From the NCBI GenBank assembly GCA_052401645.1, contig CP198939.1, forward strand, positions 682,001 through 746,000: a stretch of 64,000 nt of DNA. Reading direction: 5' to 3'. The position numbers and the translations under genes were made by a program. Within the stretch, counting starts at the first letter, position 1; every line of letters starts with the position of its first letter. The notes under the pieces were generated by a model that saw nothing but the letters and a program-made list of their open reading frames with translations, was not told the DNA's origin and ran no database searches. This document shows positions 39,375 to 51,741 of the stretch, piece by piece. The stretch comes from Arsenophonus sp052401645. Its GTDB lineage: Bacteria > Pseudomonadota > Gammaproteobacteria > Enterobacterales > Enterobacteriaceae.

Positions 39375-40283
39375 TTATAAATTAGCGAGCATTAGTGCTT
39401 TTTTTACTGCTATTTGACCTGTTAATGTTAACTGTGTCATTGGTAATCTCAATGTATCAAATTTAATAAGTCCTAAATGATAACATGCCCATTTAATTGG
39501 AATAGGATTAGATTCAATAAATAATTGATGATGCAATTCAATTAGTTGGTAATTTAGTTTACGTGCTTCAAGATATTTACCCATTAATGCTAGATTACAT
39601 ATTTTTGCCATTAATTTAGCAGCGATATTTGCTGTTACAGAAATTACTCCTTGTCCACCTAATTGTATAAAATCTAAAGCACTTTCATCATTTCCGCTGA
39701 GCAAAATAAAATTTTTATTATGGATTAATCTATAAATATGATTTACACGACTTAAGTCACCACTAGCTTCTTTAATGGCAACAATATTATCTAACTTTGC
39801 TAATCTAGCAATTGTCTCAGGTAATAAATCACATCCAGTACGCGAAGGAATATTATATAATATTTGAGGTAAATATGTCTGTTCAGAAATAGTTTTAAAA
39901 TGCTGATATAGTCCTTCTTGCGAAGGGTTACTATAATAAGGCGTTACAGCTAAACAAGCTACAACACCAGTTTTTTCTAAAGATTTAGTTATTGCAACAG
40001 CTTGTTTTGTTGCGTTTGCACCATTGCTTGCAATAATAGGAATTCTACCATCAGAATACTCTAATGTTGTTAATATCACATCTAATTTCTCACTATAATC
40101 AAGTGTTGATGATTCTCCTGTTGTACCAACAGACACAATAGCAGTTGTTCCATTATCGATATGATAATTAATTAGTTTTTTTAAACTAGGTTTATCTACT
40201 TTCCCTTTCAAGTCCATTGGAGTAATAATAGCAACAATACTTCCACGTAAAAAATTATAATATTTAATAGAATTATTAACCAT
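39375..40283 (-). CDS. dapA: 4-hydroxy-tetrahydrodipicolinate synthase
   Basis: Condenses pyruvate with aspartate semialdehyde, the first committed step to diaminopimelate (peptidoglycan) and lysine. 302 residues against 292 in E. coli. The ten extra residues are all at the N-terminus (MVNNSIKYYNFLRGSIVAII, where E. coli has MFTGSIVAIV). This start is supported by AGGAG (complement of 40293-40297) 9 bases upstream. With an offset of 10 the active-site residues are in place: Schiff-base K171 (in AIKEASG), Y143 (in LYNIPSR), Y117 (in TPYYSNP) and T54-T55 (in VGTTGES). It leads the operon with bamC and purC, the ancestral order. Retention of DapA means that the symbiont still makes cell-wall precursor, lysine, or both. 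Confidence 0.97.
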   Translation of the reverse strand: MVNNSIKYYNFLRGSIVAIITPMDLKGKVDKPSLKKLINYHIDNGTTAIVSVGTTGESSTLDYSEKLDVILTTLEYSDGRIPIIASNGANATKQAVAITKSLEKTGVVACLAVTPYYSNPSQEGLYQHFKTISEQTYLPQILYNIPSRTGCDLLPETIARLAKLDNIVAIKEASGDLSRVNHIYRLIHNKNFILLSGNDESALDFIQLGGQGVISVTANIAAKLMAKICNLALMGKYLEARKLNYQLIELHHQLFIESNPIPIKWACYHLGLIKFDTLRLPMTQLTLTGQIAVKKALMLANL

Positions 40284-41221
40284 AATCCTTCTCTCCTAAA
40301 TAATATATTAGAATTGTGCTATTTTAAAATTAAAGAAAAACATCATTACATATAAATTTAATAAAATTTATTAAAGATCTTTTATCTTTAATAAAAATAG
40401 TGATTCATTATTTTTAATTTTGATTTAATTTTAAATAAATTTATTTATATTTTAAAAAATAAATATTTTTAATATTAATAAATTAATAAAAATTGATATT
40501 TAACTTTATTAAACATCACTAATTATTTCTTACTTTGTAAACATATATAATTTATATATTATTTTATCTTAGCATTTTATCTTATAAAATAATTATTATA
40601 TGTTTATAATATTAAAATATATAATGTAAACGATTTATTATGAAGTTAATAAAAATATTTTATCATTTATTAATACTTATTAAATATTATAATGATACTA
40701 CTAATATAGTTATTAACTTATTAAAAAAAATATAGATTTAATATTAAAATAACTGTATGGATTATAATTAATAAAAATTACACTTTATTTTAATACCTTT
40801 AATAAAAAGTTTATAATTAATTTTTTTAATATAAGTGATATTTCTTAATAAAGAATTTGAATTAAAACTTATATTTATTATAATAAAAATTATTTTATGT
40901 TTATTTTAATAGAATTTTTATCAAAATAATCAATAAATTTATTGTTAATATTTATATAAATATAGTTTAATCGTTTATTCATTTATTTATGACTTATAAC
41001 TTAAGTCAAATTAAACTTAATTAAATGTAAATATAATTAGAACCAGATATGATAAAAAATTAAAAATTTAAATAATTTTTTTTAAACTATTATTTAATAT
41101 TAACAAATTAATTTTAAAAAATATATTTTAAATAGTTATATATAAAATTAAATGCTTAAGATGTAAATAAAATTACAATGAAATTATAATAATATATAAA
41201 ATTAAATTGAGAGAAAATCTA

Positions 41222-41706
41222 ATAATTCTTTTAAAAGCCAGTGGATAAAGTTCATAAATTTAGCCTTTGAGATTAATATAACGAAATAATAAATCTATTT
41301 AATTATATTGGTCACAAGTTTTAATTTATTTTTTATACAAAATCAATAGTTTCCAGATTGCGCAATATAATAAGTTTGTTGATTTATATAATGAAATTAA
41401 TAAATTAAAACAAATATCTGTTTTAATTTATGTCAATAAATATTGATAAATCAAAAATTATTGTGTTTTACTGAAAAAATATTTAACTTTATAATATTTT
41501 TAGATGAAAAACATTAAGTTTCTAAAAAATTTTATATATGTGTTGTGTGTAGAGAAAAATAATTTATTAGAAAAACTTTTGATATCATTCATCGTATTAG
41601 TTTTCTAATTAACACAAGAGATGATATTCAATATGTTTTTGATTTATTTAAAACAAGTAATCATCACGATATTATACTGAATTATCTTAATAAAATATAC
41701 ATTTAA
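41222..41706 (+). pseudogene. bcp: Wreck of thiol peroxidase Bcp (bacterioferritin comigratory protein / PrxQ)
   Basis: Bcp is a thioredoxin-dependent peroxiredoxin that reduces hydroperoxides. The whole gene can be followed across shifting frames. ATA ATT CTT TTA AAA GCC (41222 on) stands for MNPLKA with the start codon changed to ATA. DKVHKFSL (41244-41267) stands for DIAPKFSL. INLFNYIGHK and FIFYTKS precede PDCAI (41353-41367), the remains of the peroxidatic-cysteine motif TPGCTV. NEINKLKQISVLIY follows near 41390. The C-terminal frame 41569-41706 is still fully open: RKTFDIIHRISFLI and then VFDLFKTSNHHDIILNYL, nearly identical to the E. coli end. The total of 485 bases compares with 471 for an intact gene. 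Several stops and at least three frameshifts rule out a functional product. Position after dapA matches the ancestral order. Confidence 0.92.
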
Positions 41707-43507
41707 AATAAATTATTAATTATTTCTCCTTTATTTTTAATATAAGTTAATAAAATAAAAACTATTTTATTTATAGAATATAATGTATAATATATGTTAA
41801 GTATTATATATTTGAATAGATTTAATTGAAATTATTATTAGAATAACAAAAAAATAAACGTAAAATTTATAAAATTAATTATATATAAAATAATAACTAA
41901 GAAATATAAATTCCTATTTTTTTTAAAAAATATTAATAACTAGTTTATTTATATATTTTAATTAATAATTAAATAAATTTTTGTTAAAGTTTATTAATTC
42001 TGATATTTAGTATTTTACTGAAAAAATAATTATTTTTATTAAAATAGTAATATAACTATACTAATTAGTGTATTAATATAATAGAATAAAGATAAGAATA
42101 TAAAGAAGTAGTAATAAAAGATATAAAAAATCATAAATCTAAAAAAAATGATATAGTATAAAAATTAATAATAATTTATTTAAAATATTTTACTAAATAT
42201 ATTATTATAATTCATTTTTTAACTTTTTCTTTAACTGATTAGTTAAAGATTATTTTTAAGTTAACTTTATAAACTAAAATATTATTTTGATATTTTATCT
42301 TTTAATAAAAAATACTAATAGTAAATATATATATGATAATTTCACTAATAGATAAAATTATAAAGTAATAAAATACTTAATTATATAATTAATAAAAATT
42401 GATAAATAACTATAATAAATTATGCATAATAATTGATATATTATTATAAATATTAAATAAATTAAACAATATTTGAATAATATATTTAGTATTTTTACTA
42501 AAAATATTTTTCATGAACTTAAATAAAATAATAAATTCACTTTTATATCAAATAGTAAACATATATATTAAACTTTTTTTAATATTACATAAAAAATGAA
42601 TAATTTTTAGATAAATACTTTATATTAATTTAATTCTATTTAATAGTATCAATAAATTTTCTATCATAATGAATGATTTTTAAGTATTTTTTATATGTAT
42701 TATTAAATAGTTTATAAAAAAACTTATTAATTTTAGTGTTTCTGATTAATTTAAGACTATACATAGACTAATATATAGTATATAAAACAATTATAAAAAT
42801 TATGATAATATTAATTATTATCATAAAATAATCTATATTTTTAAAAAATAAATTATCTTATTAGACTTTTATTAATTTTAAAAAAAAATAAATTAATATT
42901 TAATATTAATGATATTAATAAGCTATAGCTAATTAATTAGATTTCTTTATTTATATATTTATTAGTGGTATTTATTTTAAAAAATATTCTATTTTATTAC
43001 TGACTTTAAAAGCAATTACTAATTATATTAATAATAGTTGATTTAGTTCACTAAACACTTATTTCATATTAATCTTTATTATTAAATGTTATTTTTTTTA
43101 TATAAGTAAATATTCTTAATATTAAATTAATAGAAAGATAGATATTTATTATCATCGATAGTTATATTTTTATGATTTATACTACTATCTATTAAATAAT
43201 TTAATTTTTTATTATTTATTTTATATTTAAAATTGTATTTTATACTTTAGTATGAATAAAATTCGTACTTATCTAAACTTAGATATTATATATGAATAAT
43301 TCAATTATTATAATCCAAATAATATTTATTAATGAATATTTTTAAAATTTAAGAGATTTTTTTAGTTTATAATGCTTATAAATCAAGATATCTATAATCA
43401 TGTGTTTATAACTATTTAATTTTTTTATTAAAATACAATGATTAGGATATATTTATTATTAGTTATGGATTAAAACTTGATGAAATCAATAAATTAACAA
43501 GATTATT

Positions 43508-43525
43508 AACCTAATAAATTAGGTT
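43508..43525. repeat. Small hairpin with AACCTAAT arms, possible relic terminator
   Basis: AACCTAAT (43508-43515) pairs perfectly with ATTAGGTT (43518-43525) around AA. It is richer in G:C than most hairpins of the window and directly overlaps the end of a short readable patch (SYGLKLDEINKLTRLLT). It may be the terminator of a gene that has otherwise vanished. Confidence 0.35.
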
Positions 43526-46500
43526 GTAATTTAAAAAAAATTTTTCTATTATTTTAATATTACTTTTATTATACAAAAATTGTAATTTACCGAATCACGA
43601 ATGATTAAAAGTATAAAATATAATTATTTTTTATTTCATAATTATCTAAGTGCTGTTATTTATGTATTTAATTTTAAAAAAAATCACTATAAATAAAACA
43701 TGAATAACTTTATATGATAAGAAAAATTTCTTTTTAATAATTAAAGAAAATCTTTAATAGTAAAAGCTAACAAAATTATTTTTTATCTCATATTTTTAAG
43801 CAAAAATTTAATTAACTAAATATAGTTTATATTTATATAAGTATAAAATAAGTTATATTTATGTTAAGATTAATATTATTAACTCAAGATATATTGAAAT
43901 ATATACTAGTTTCTTTATTAAACAACAAATGTAATAATTGTATCATGAAATTGATATCTATAAAATTATTTATACAATAGAATTGGTATTGTTAATATTT
44001 TAATAATTTAACTTTATTAAGTTTATTAATTAATTATTTAAATAAATAAATCAATGAAATTTCAATTTATGATAAGATAAAGTCTTATAAAATAAGATAT
44101 AATATAAACAGATATTAAAATTAATAAAATAACAAAACTAACATTAAAGATTTGAAAATCTTAGATAATGTATTTTAAAAAAAATATCTTAAATATATTA
44201 ATTAAATAAATATATTGAATTAGTTTTTTTTGATTTTTAATCAATACTATTTTATATAATCTTTAATAAGATTTATTATAATAAAATATTATTTAATTTA
44301 TGTTGTAAATTACATGTTATATATCGCTGATTTTTAATATAAAGATTACTAATTAATAGTAATTGATTTTAGTAATATAAATAATATTTAATAGTTTTAA
44401 ATAAATACCATCTTAATAAAAACATAAATGCTTTTATATAATAAATAACTTAATATTAACGATTATGTTTATTCAGTCATTAATATTATCCTATTATTAA
44501 GTATTCTTTGTTATAGCTAAAACAAAAATTAGAAAATTAATTAATGATTATAATTAAACTTATAATATAATATAAATATAATATTTATTATATTAGATAT
44601 TAGAAGTTTGATGCAATTAATATTCTAAATATTTGCCATTGTAGTTTATTATTTTAGTAATTCTTAATATATAAAAATTGTTTTTGTATATATTATAGAA
44701 ATATTAATTAATATTTAAAAATTTATATCAAGTATTACTTACTATAATAAAAAAAATTGATATAATTACTGTATAAATATTGTAATATCACAAGTTTTGT
44801 ATATTATACAATAATTGACTTTTATATAGTTTTTAACTATTTAAAACTATTATATATCAAAATAATCTAAAATATTACAACTAAAAAATCGATTATAAAA
44901 TAATTATTTAGTTAATATAATAATTAAATTAAAATTTAAAAATAATTTTTTTTATTAGATTTTATATTGGTTTTTATACTCAGATTTATTATATATAATA
45001 TATAGCAATGATATAAAAAATGATTAATTGAAAATTTTAATAATTATAGCTAGAGAGTTAATAAATGATAATGAAGGAATTGTTATTAATTATGTTTATA
45101 TATTATTTCTTAATGAGAAATATTTTATATCAATGAAATTATAAATTAAATTTTAGTCAAATAAATAATTTTTTTACTTATTATCTAATAAGTTGGGGTG
45201 ATATATATAAAATTTGATTAAATATTAAATATTACTTCTTGTTTATAAAATTAAAGTGAATAAAATTTTTTAACTAATCTTTTTATAGATTAATATAAAT
45301 TATTTTATATTTTAAATAATTAATATAGTCAAAAGATATAATTATTGTAAGAATATATTTTTACTATTTTAAAATTAAATTATTAAATTTTTCTTAAAGA
45401 ATTTTAGTTAACTAAATTAGTAATAGTGAAGAGTTATCAATTTATGTTAAAAATATAACTTTATTTTATTATGTCAATATTATATATTTGATATTTTATG
45501 AATACTACTTGATAAAGATAATAGTTATTATTAAGTTAAATATTATATTAGTGTTGATTTTATTGCGTTATTTTAATAAAAATCAGAAATAATCTTTCTA
45601 ATATTAATTAGTTTTTTTCTAAAATTATTAAAAGTGATTAGCTTTTAATAATTTTTATTATTAATAACATAAAGATTATACAATTTAATTAAAAGATATA
45701 AAAATTAAAGCAAGTAAATTTTAAATATTTTAAATAATCATTAAATAATTAATAGTTGAAATATTATTTGGAACTTTTATTATAGTTAATTTCATTAGTT
45801 TTTAAAAATAAATAAAATAATTTATAAAATATATAATCTATTAAACAAATTATTTATTATCAAGAAGTAAAATATATTATTTTAAAAAATATATAATTAT
45901 AATAATAATTATTATTTGAGATATAATTACTATGAATAATCAGAAATTAGATACATTTTTTTATAAAAACAGTAAAAAAAAATTTTAAACATATTTTCAT
46001 TTTTAAAATTAAAATAAATTTATATTTAAAATTAAATATTAAAACGTGTCAAAAAAATGAAGATAATAATTAATTTACATAAATTATCAATCTAAATATA
46101 GTTAATAATTTTATTATGAAAGTAATAGTATACTTATTTATACCTAAATGATTTAATATAAAATAACTATTTTTTTAAGTAATCAAATATATCCATAATT
46201 ATAATTTAATATATAATTATAGTATTTACATATTATCTTTGCGATAAATAATATAATAAATAATTACTAATAAAAAAATCAATAGATATTCTATAATATC
46301 TAAAAATACCTTTAACAAAGTAGAATATTTATTCGTTATAAAATAACTATTTTTTAGAAATAATTTATTAGTATATGCAATATATGTAATAAATAGTTTT
46401 TATATCATATTTTAATCAGTTATGAAATATATATAAGTTATTATAGAATTGATTATAACAATTTTAATAGATATTAAAAACACTTTTTTGTTAGTAATGA

Positions 46501-48265
46501 ATTTAAAAAATTATTTTTTTGTTTTTATAAAAATAGTATTCATTTCTAAATATTAATTTTTAGAAATACTTAATTCTTGTAACTAAATAAATAAGTATAG
46601 ATTAATATAAAATTGATAATTAAATAGATTTAAATATTATTTATAATAAATCTTGATAATTTAAATTTTATTCTTATAAAAGGAATTGGGGTTTTAATCT
46701 TATCAAATAACTAAATGTTATTTAAAATAATATAATTTTCTAGATTAATGTTATGAATTTATATAAAAATAAATAATATAATAATATTGATTATAATAAA
46801 AAATGTATCTTTTAACTTATGATATGAAATAAATTATTTTTAATTATTTTCGTAATAATCAAAATAATTAAAATTATATCATCTTTATTATTTATTATGA
46901 TTAATTTAATAATAGATTAATGTATTAGATAGTTGATGTTATTAATAAGAATATTCTTATTAATAAATTAATTTTTTATATTGTAAAGGAAGAAAAATAA
47001 ATTAAATTTATAATTACTAAATTCATTAACAAAATAAAATAAAGAAATATAATTAAAAGCTCATTAAGATAATAATAAATAAATTAATATATAATTTCAA
47101 TAATCGATATAATACTAATTGTATTATAATCGTCTAATATCTAATATTTGTTATAAATAAAAAGAAAATTATTACTTTGATAAATAATTCTTAAATGTTG
47201 AATGTTATAAAACAGATTTTTTAATATTTTTTAAAAATTAGTATTAGATTATAAATTATCTTTTATTTTACAAAAAAATTTTTATAGAAATAAAATAAAT
47301 AATTAAAATAATAAGTAATTAAAATTATAGAAAGTAATTATCAATAATAAAAGAAATTATGTTTTAATGATCTTAAAAATTAAATTAACCATTACGGTTA
47401 AAACATATAAATAACAGATAGAAACTATTTTATATATAAAAATAAGGATTAATCAATATTAAATAACTAAAAATTATAAATATAGAATAATAATAATCAT
47501 AGTAACTATTAAATATTAAAACTAACTTAATTAACCTATAATTCAATTTATATAAAAGTTTTACTAATGCTTCAAGGTTATTATTTTATTTATATTTATA
47601 TAAATAAAATAATCATATTAACATCTTTCTTAAAACAGTATTTTCTGATTTTATCAATTATTTTCATAATTAATGCTATTGAAACTATTGTAGTAACTAA
47701 TAAATAATAAATTTATTAAATTTTAATTATATCATATAGATTATTATAATATAATATTAATTAGATAATTATAAGTCATTAAATTATATAAAGTAAAATT
47801 TATACTATAAATGATTAAATATGATTGTATTTTAATATATTGCTAAATAAACTAAGTTTTATTATTTTTATTTCAGATAGAATGTAATATAATTCTACTA
47901 CTATTAATATAGTAGTATATGCTGGAAAAATAATTGGAATGATTTTTTATGTTAGTTTTTATGCAATTAAATTAGGATAATAAGTGATTATTAATATTCT
48001 ATTAACAATTAATAAATTAATTAATATTATTCATTAAGTTGTTAAATTAATTTAAATTTTATTAAAAATAAATAAATTAAAATTACAATAAATATGGTGA
48101 TTAAATATATATTAATTAATAATATTAGGATTTATTTTTTTATATTTTTATTTTATATAAAAATATAAAAGTTATATTTATATAAATTTATAATATTTAA
48201 CGGTTAGTTGTTTATAACTAATATTAAAGTTAAGAAAATAACAATTTTTTAAAACTTTAATTATT

Positions 48266-48307
48266 TATACTTTAATTTTTATTTTATAAAATAAAAATTA
48301 AAGTATA
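48266..48307. repeat. 42-bp perfect palindrome
   Basis: Loop-free palindrome whose outer part is TATACTTTAATTTTTATTTT and its complement. It lies 1.7 kb before purM with no adjacent gene. Confidence 0.8.
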
Positions 48308-50039
48308 CTTATTCTCTGAAATTATTATAAAATATATAATATATTAAAATTTAAACAATGATATAAGTAATCTAAGTAATTAATGATTTAATTAAAAATA
48401 TATATTATAAATAAGAATAAATTTAATAATATTGATATTATGAAATATATCTAATAATATTTATCTATTTGTTAATTTTTTTTAAAATATTTTAAAAATT
48501 AAAGAAATATTTATTTGATGTGATCAAAAATAAAAAAAATAATAATTTATATACAGTTTTCTATAAATTTTATATTTATTTAAATAAAAAATTTTTTATA
48601 AAAATAATTGTTATTTATAATAATTATTATATGGAGACTAATTTATTAAAAATAATATACATTTATGTTTAATAAAGTGAAAATGTTAGATCATCTAGAT
48701 TTAATATAGACTTTTAACTATATATAAATTCAATTATCAATAATATAATTTTAAATAGTATTTAATGAAATTATTTTAAATTATATTATTATAATATATA
48801 AATTTGTGCAAAAATACGAATATCAGTTTTATTAATGAATCAAAACTAATTTGGAAAATTTTATAAAATCTAATTTTGAATATTATAATTTTGTTTATTT
48901 AAATAAACTTAAATTAGATAATTAAATAAATGATTACTTTATAATTATATTATAATATATATTTAAACTACTAACTTATAAATTAGTAATTTAAATATTT
49001 TGTATTATGATTTAATTATTATACAAATTATTAATTCCATTTAGATAAAAAAATAATGAAATTTAATTTATATAAGAAAAAATAAATATTATAAAATAAT
49101 TAACTGAATTTAAAATAATGATAAGTATTTTAATAAAAATTGAAATTTAATTTAATTTTTATTACATTAATTCTTTATTAAAAGATAAAGATAACTTAAA
49201 AATAAATGTTGTTTATTATTAATAATTTATTTTAAAATAAAAATATAATTATATTATCCAAATAAATCTAAATAGATTTTATATAAAAGTTAATCTTAAA
49301 CTGAATTATATTTTATATTTATATATATTTTAGATATAATAACTAATGTAAATTCTTCTCTTAATTGTAATATATGGTTTATTCAAATAAATAAATTATA
49401 ATAATTTTAGTGAATTATCTTGCTATAAATATTAAATTTAGCAATATATACAATATTTCATTGATATTTAAATTTGATTTTAAAAATGTAGAAATAAGCT
49501 CTATTTTATTATAATAAATATAAGAATATCTACATAATCAATATAAATATTTTCATTATCTAAATTCATAATTTTAAATCCAAATAGTAAAATAAATATA
49601 ACTATAATTTTTTTTAATTAATTTCTTGGTTAACCTAAATCATTAATTTTTAATTAAATCGTATTTAAACCTGAATTTTCTATTGATTCATTAATCAAAA
49701 AATATTTATTTTTATCGTAATTTACGAAGAAAATATATTATTTTAAAATAATATATTTTGTAAATTAAAAAAATTTCTGTCTAACTAAATTGATAATTTA
49801 CTTAAATAATATTCAAAGTATTCTATTTTAATTAAAATTATTTACAAATAAAAATTATCAATTTATAGTATTTTTAAATCTGTTGTGGTGATGTTATTAA
49901 AACTTTACTACATAATGTTAATTTTTTTTAAAATATTTAGTTTTGTTATTAAATAAAAAAAAATTTTATAAATATTTATTTAAATTAGTAGAATCATTAT
50001 TATATATATTTATATTGCTAAATATAATTAAACCATTTT

Positions 50040-50044
50040 AGGAG
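50040..50044 (+). promoter_or_regulatory. Ribosome binding site fixing a GTG start for purM
   Basis: AGGAG stands 9 bases before GTG at 50054. No in-frame ATG is available nearby, and the family alignment begins here, so GTG is the likely initiation codon. It is the only non-ATG start among the intact genes. Confidence 0.7.
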
Positions 50045-50053
50045 TTCCTTGCT

Positions 50054-51100
50054 GTGATAGAGAAAATTTCTCTCAACTATAAAGATTCTGGTGTTAACAT
50101 ATCTGCAGCTAATACACTTGTTAAACATATTAAAGAAGAAGTTAAGAAAAAAAATCGTCCTGAAATAATAAGTCAATTAGGTGGATTTAATGCGATATGC
50201 GCTTTACCGAAAAAATATCGTGAACCAATATTAATTTCAAGTACAGATGGTGTTGGAACAAAACTATTATTAGCAACTGATTTAAATTGCCATAATACAA
50301 TTGGTATTGATTTAGTTGCTATGTGTGTTAATGATCTGATTGTTCAAGGTGCAGAACCATTATTTTTTCTTGATTATTATGCATCTAGTAAGTTAGATAT
50401 GGATATAGCTATTAGTGTGCTTAAAAGCATTATAGAAGGATGTGAACAGTCAGGTTGTAATTTAATTGGAGGTGAAACAGCAGAAATGCCTGGTATGTAT
50501 CATGGAGAAAATTATGATATAGCAGGTTTTTGTGTTGGTATAGTTGAAAAAACAAAAATTATTTATGGTTGTAATAAAGTTAAAGCTGAAGATGTCATAA
50601 TTGCATTAGGATCTAGTGGATTACATTCTAATGGTTATTCATTAATTAGAAAAATTTTACAGATAAATAAAATAGACCCAAAAATAATACAATTAGAAAA
50701 TATGTTATTGTCAGATCATTTATTAATTCCAACACGTATTTATGTTAAAAATATTTTAACATTAATCGAAAAACATAACATTCATGCTATAGTCAATATA
50801 ACTGGCGGTGGTTTTTGGGAAAACATTCCTCGTGTTTTACCAGTAAATACTCAAGCTCAGATTGATAGTACTAGTTGGCAATGGCCGGAAATATTTAACT
50901 GGTTGCAACGAATAGGTAATATAGAGACAGATGAAATGTATCGTACTTTTAATTGTGGTGTTGGTATGTTAATCATTCTATCTTCTGAAGAAGTTTATGA
51001 TGCATTACAATTACTTAGTGAACTTGGTGAAAAAGTTTGGAAAATTGGTAAAATTGTAATGATCAGTAAAATTGAACCACAAGTGATGATAAAAAAATGA
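50054..51100 (+). CDS. purM: Phosphoribosylformylglycinamidine cyclo-ligase (AIR synthetase)
   Basis: ATP-dependent ring closure of FGAM to AIR, step 5 of de novo purine synthesis. 348 residues against 345 in E. coli. Seen in order: LSYKDSGVNISAANTLV-like N-terminus (here LNYKDSGVN), GGFNAICALP, STDGVGTKLLLA (glycine/aspartate nucleotide loop), IGIDLVAMCVNDL, GAEPLFFLDYYA, LIGGETAEMPGMYHGENYD, GLHSNGYSLIRK, ITGGGFWENIPR and MYRTFNCGVGM. The start is GTG with AGGAG 9 bases upstream. The stop overlaps the purN start (ATGA), so the two are translationally coupled, as in E. coli. No PurR operator could be found upstream, suggesting loss of purine repression. Confidence 0.97.
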   Translation: MIEKISLNYKDSGVNISAANTLVKHIKEEVKKKNRPEIISQLGGFNAICALPKKYREPILISSTDGVGTKLLLATDLNCHNTIGIDLVAMCVNDLIVQGAEPLFFLDYYASSKLDMDIAISVLKSIIEGCEQSGCNLIGGETAEMPGMYHGENYDIAGFCVGIVEKTKIIYGCNKVKAEDVIIALGSSGLHSNGYSLIRKILQINKIDPKIIQLENMLLSDHLLIPTRIYVKNILTLIEKHNIHAIVNITGGGFWENIPRVLPVNTQAQIDSTSWQWPEIFNWLQRIGNIETDEMYRTFNCGVGMLIILSSEEVYDALQLLSELGEKVWKIGKIVMISKIEPQVMIKK

Positions 51101-51741
51101 AAAATCTTATAGTATTAATTTCTGGAAATGGTAGTAATTTACAATCTATTATTAATGCTTGTCAAAAAAAAAATATTGCAGCAAAAATTAGTGTGGTTTT
51201 TAGTGATAATCCAACTGCTTATGGTTTAGAACGGGCTAAAAGAGCAATGATTAAAACCATAGTAATGAAAAAAACAGATTATTCGAATGAGTATCATTAT
51301 GATACTTCACTAATAATAGAAATAGAAAAATATCAACCAAATCTAATTGTACTTGCTGGTTATATGCGTATTCTAACACCATGTTTTGTTAACCATTATT
51401 TAGGAAAAATAATAAATATTCATCCTTCACTATTACCAAAGTATCCAGGATTAAATACCTATAATAAGGTTTTGATAAATGGTGATAAAGAACACGGTAC
51501 TTCAATTCATTTTGTTACTGAAAAAGTAGATTATGGTCCAATTATTTTACAAGCTAAAGTACCTATTTTTCTAAAAGATAAACCAGAAGATATTATGACT
51601 CGTGTTAAAATAGAGGAACATCGCATTTATCCATTAGTTATCAATTGGTTCATTAATGGTCAATTAATTATGATTAATAATTCAGCTTTTCTAAATGGTT
51701 ATAAATTATCTAAATACGGTTATTATGGATTAAATAATTAA
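51097..51741 (+). CDS. purN: Phosphoribosylglycinamide formyltransferase 1 (GAR transformylase)
   Basis: Transfers the formyl group of 10-formyltetrahydrofolate to GAR, step 3 of purine synthesis. 214 residues against 212 in E. coli. The N-terminal phosphate loop is ISGNGSNLQSII (residues 8-19). The catalytic trio is present: N107 and H109 in INIHPSLLPKYPGL, and D145 in EKVDYGP. Other conserved stretches are VLAGYMRILTPCFV and HGTSIHFVTE. The ATG overlaps the purM stop by four bases. It depends on folate-bound formyl groups, as no formate-using PurT is present in this window. Past the stop, AGTAT TTG ATACT (51753-51765) is a weak hairpin with no T-run. Confidence 0.97.
   Translation: MKNLIVLISGNGSNLQSIINACQKKNIAAKISVVFSDNPTAYGLERAKRAMIKTIVMKKTDYSNEYHYDTSLIIEIEKYQPNLIVLAGYMRILTPCFVNHYLGKIINIHPSLLPKYPGLNTYNKVLINGDKEHGTSIHFVTEKVDYGPIILQAKVPIFLKDKPEDIMTRVKIEEHRIYPLVINWFINGQLIMINNSAFLNGYKLSKYGYYGLNN

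Larger units (their letters stand above)
40284..50053. other. Non-coding desert, about 9.8 kb, between dapA and purM
   Basis: In E. coli the genes between dapA and purM are gcvR, bcp, the hyf block, perM, bepA, yfgD, hda, uraA and upp. Here only a bcp wreck at 41222-41706 is recognisable, in the expected place and on the expected strand. The 0.9 kb between dapA and the wreck would hold gcvR, but I see no trace of it. Other patches are unassigned. 43459-43512 reads SYGLKLDEINKLTRLLT and runs into a hairpin at 43508-43525. About 45035-45145 reads ARELINDNEGIVINYVYI. 47915-47975 reads VYAGKIIGMIFYVSFYAIKL. Also present is the 42-bp palindrome at 48266-48307. No PurR-type operator is seen before purM. 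Confidence 0.85.

Noticed and set aside
45020..45145. Small ORF with TTG start reading ARELINDNEGIVINYVYI
   Set aside because: 38 codons with no clear ribosome site and no family match. Open runs of this length arise by chance in 64 kb of six-frame sequence. Mentioned only in the desert description.
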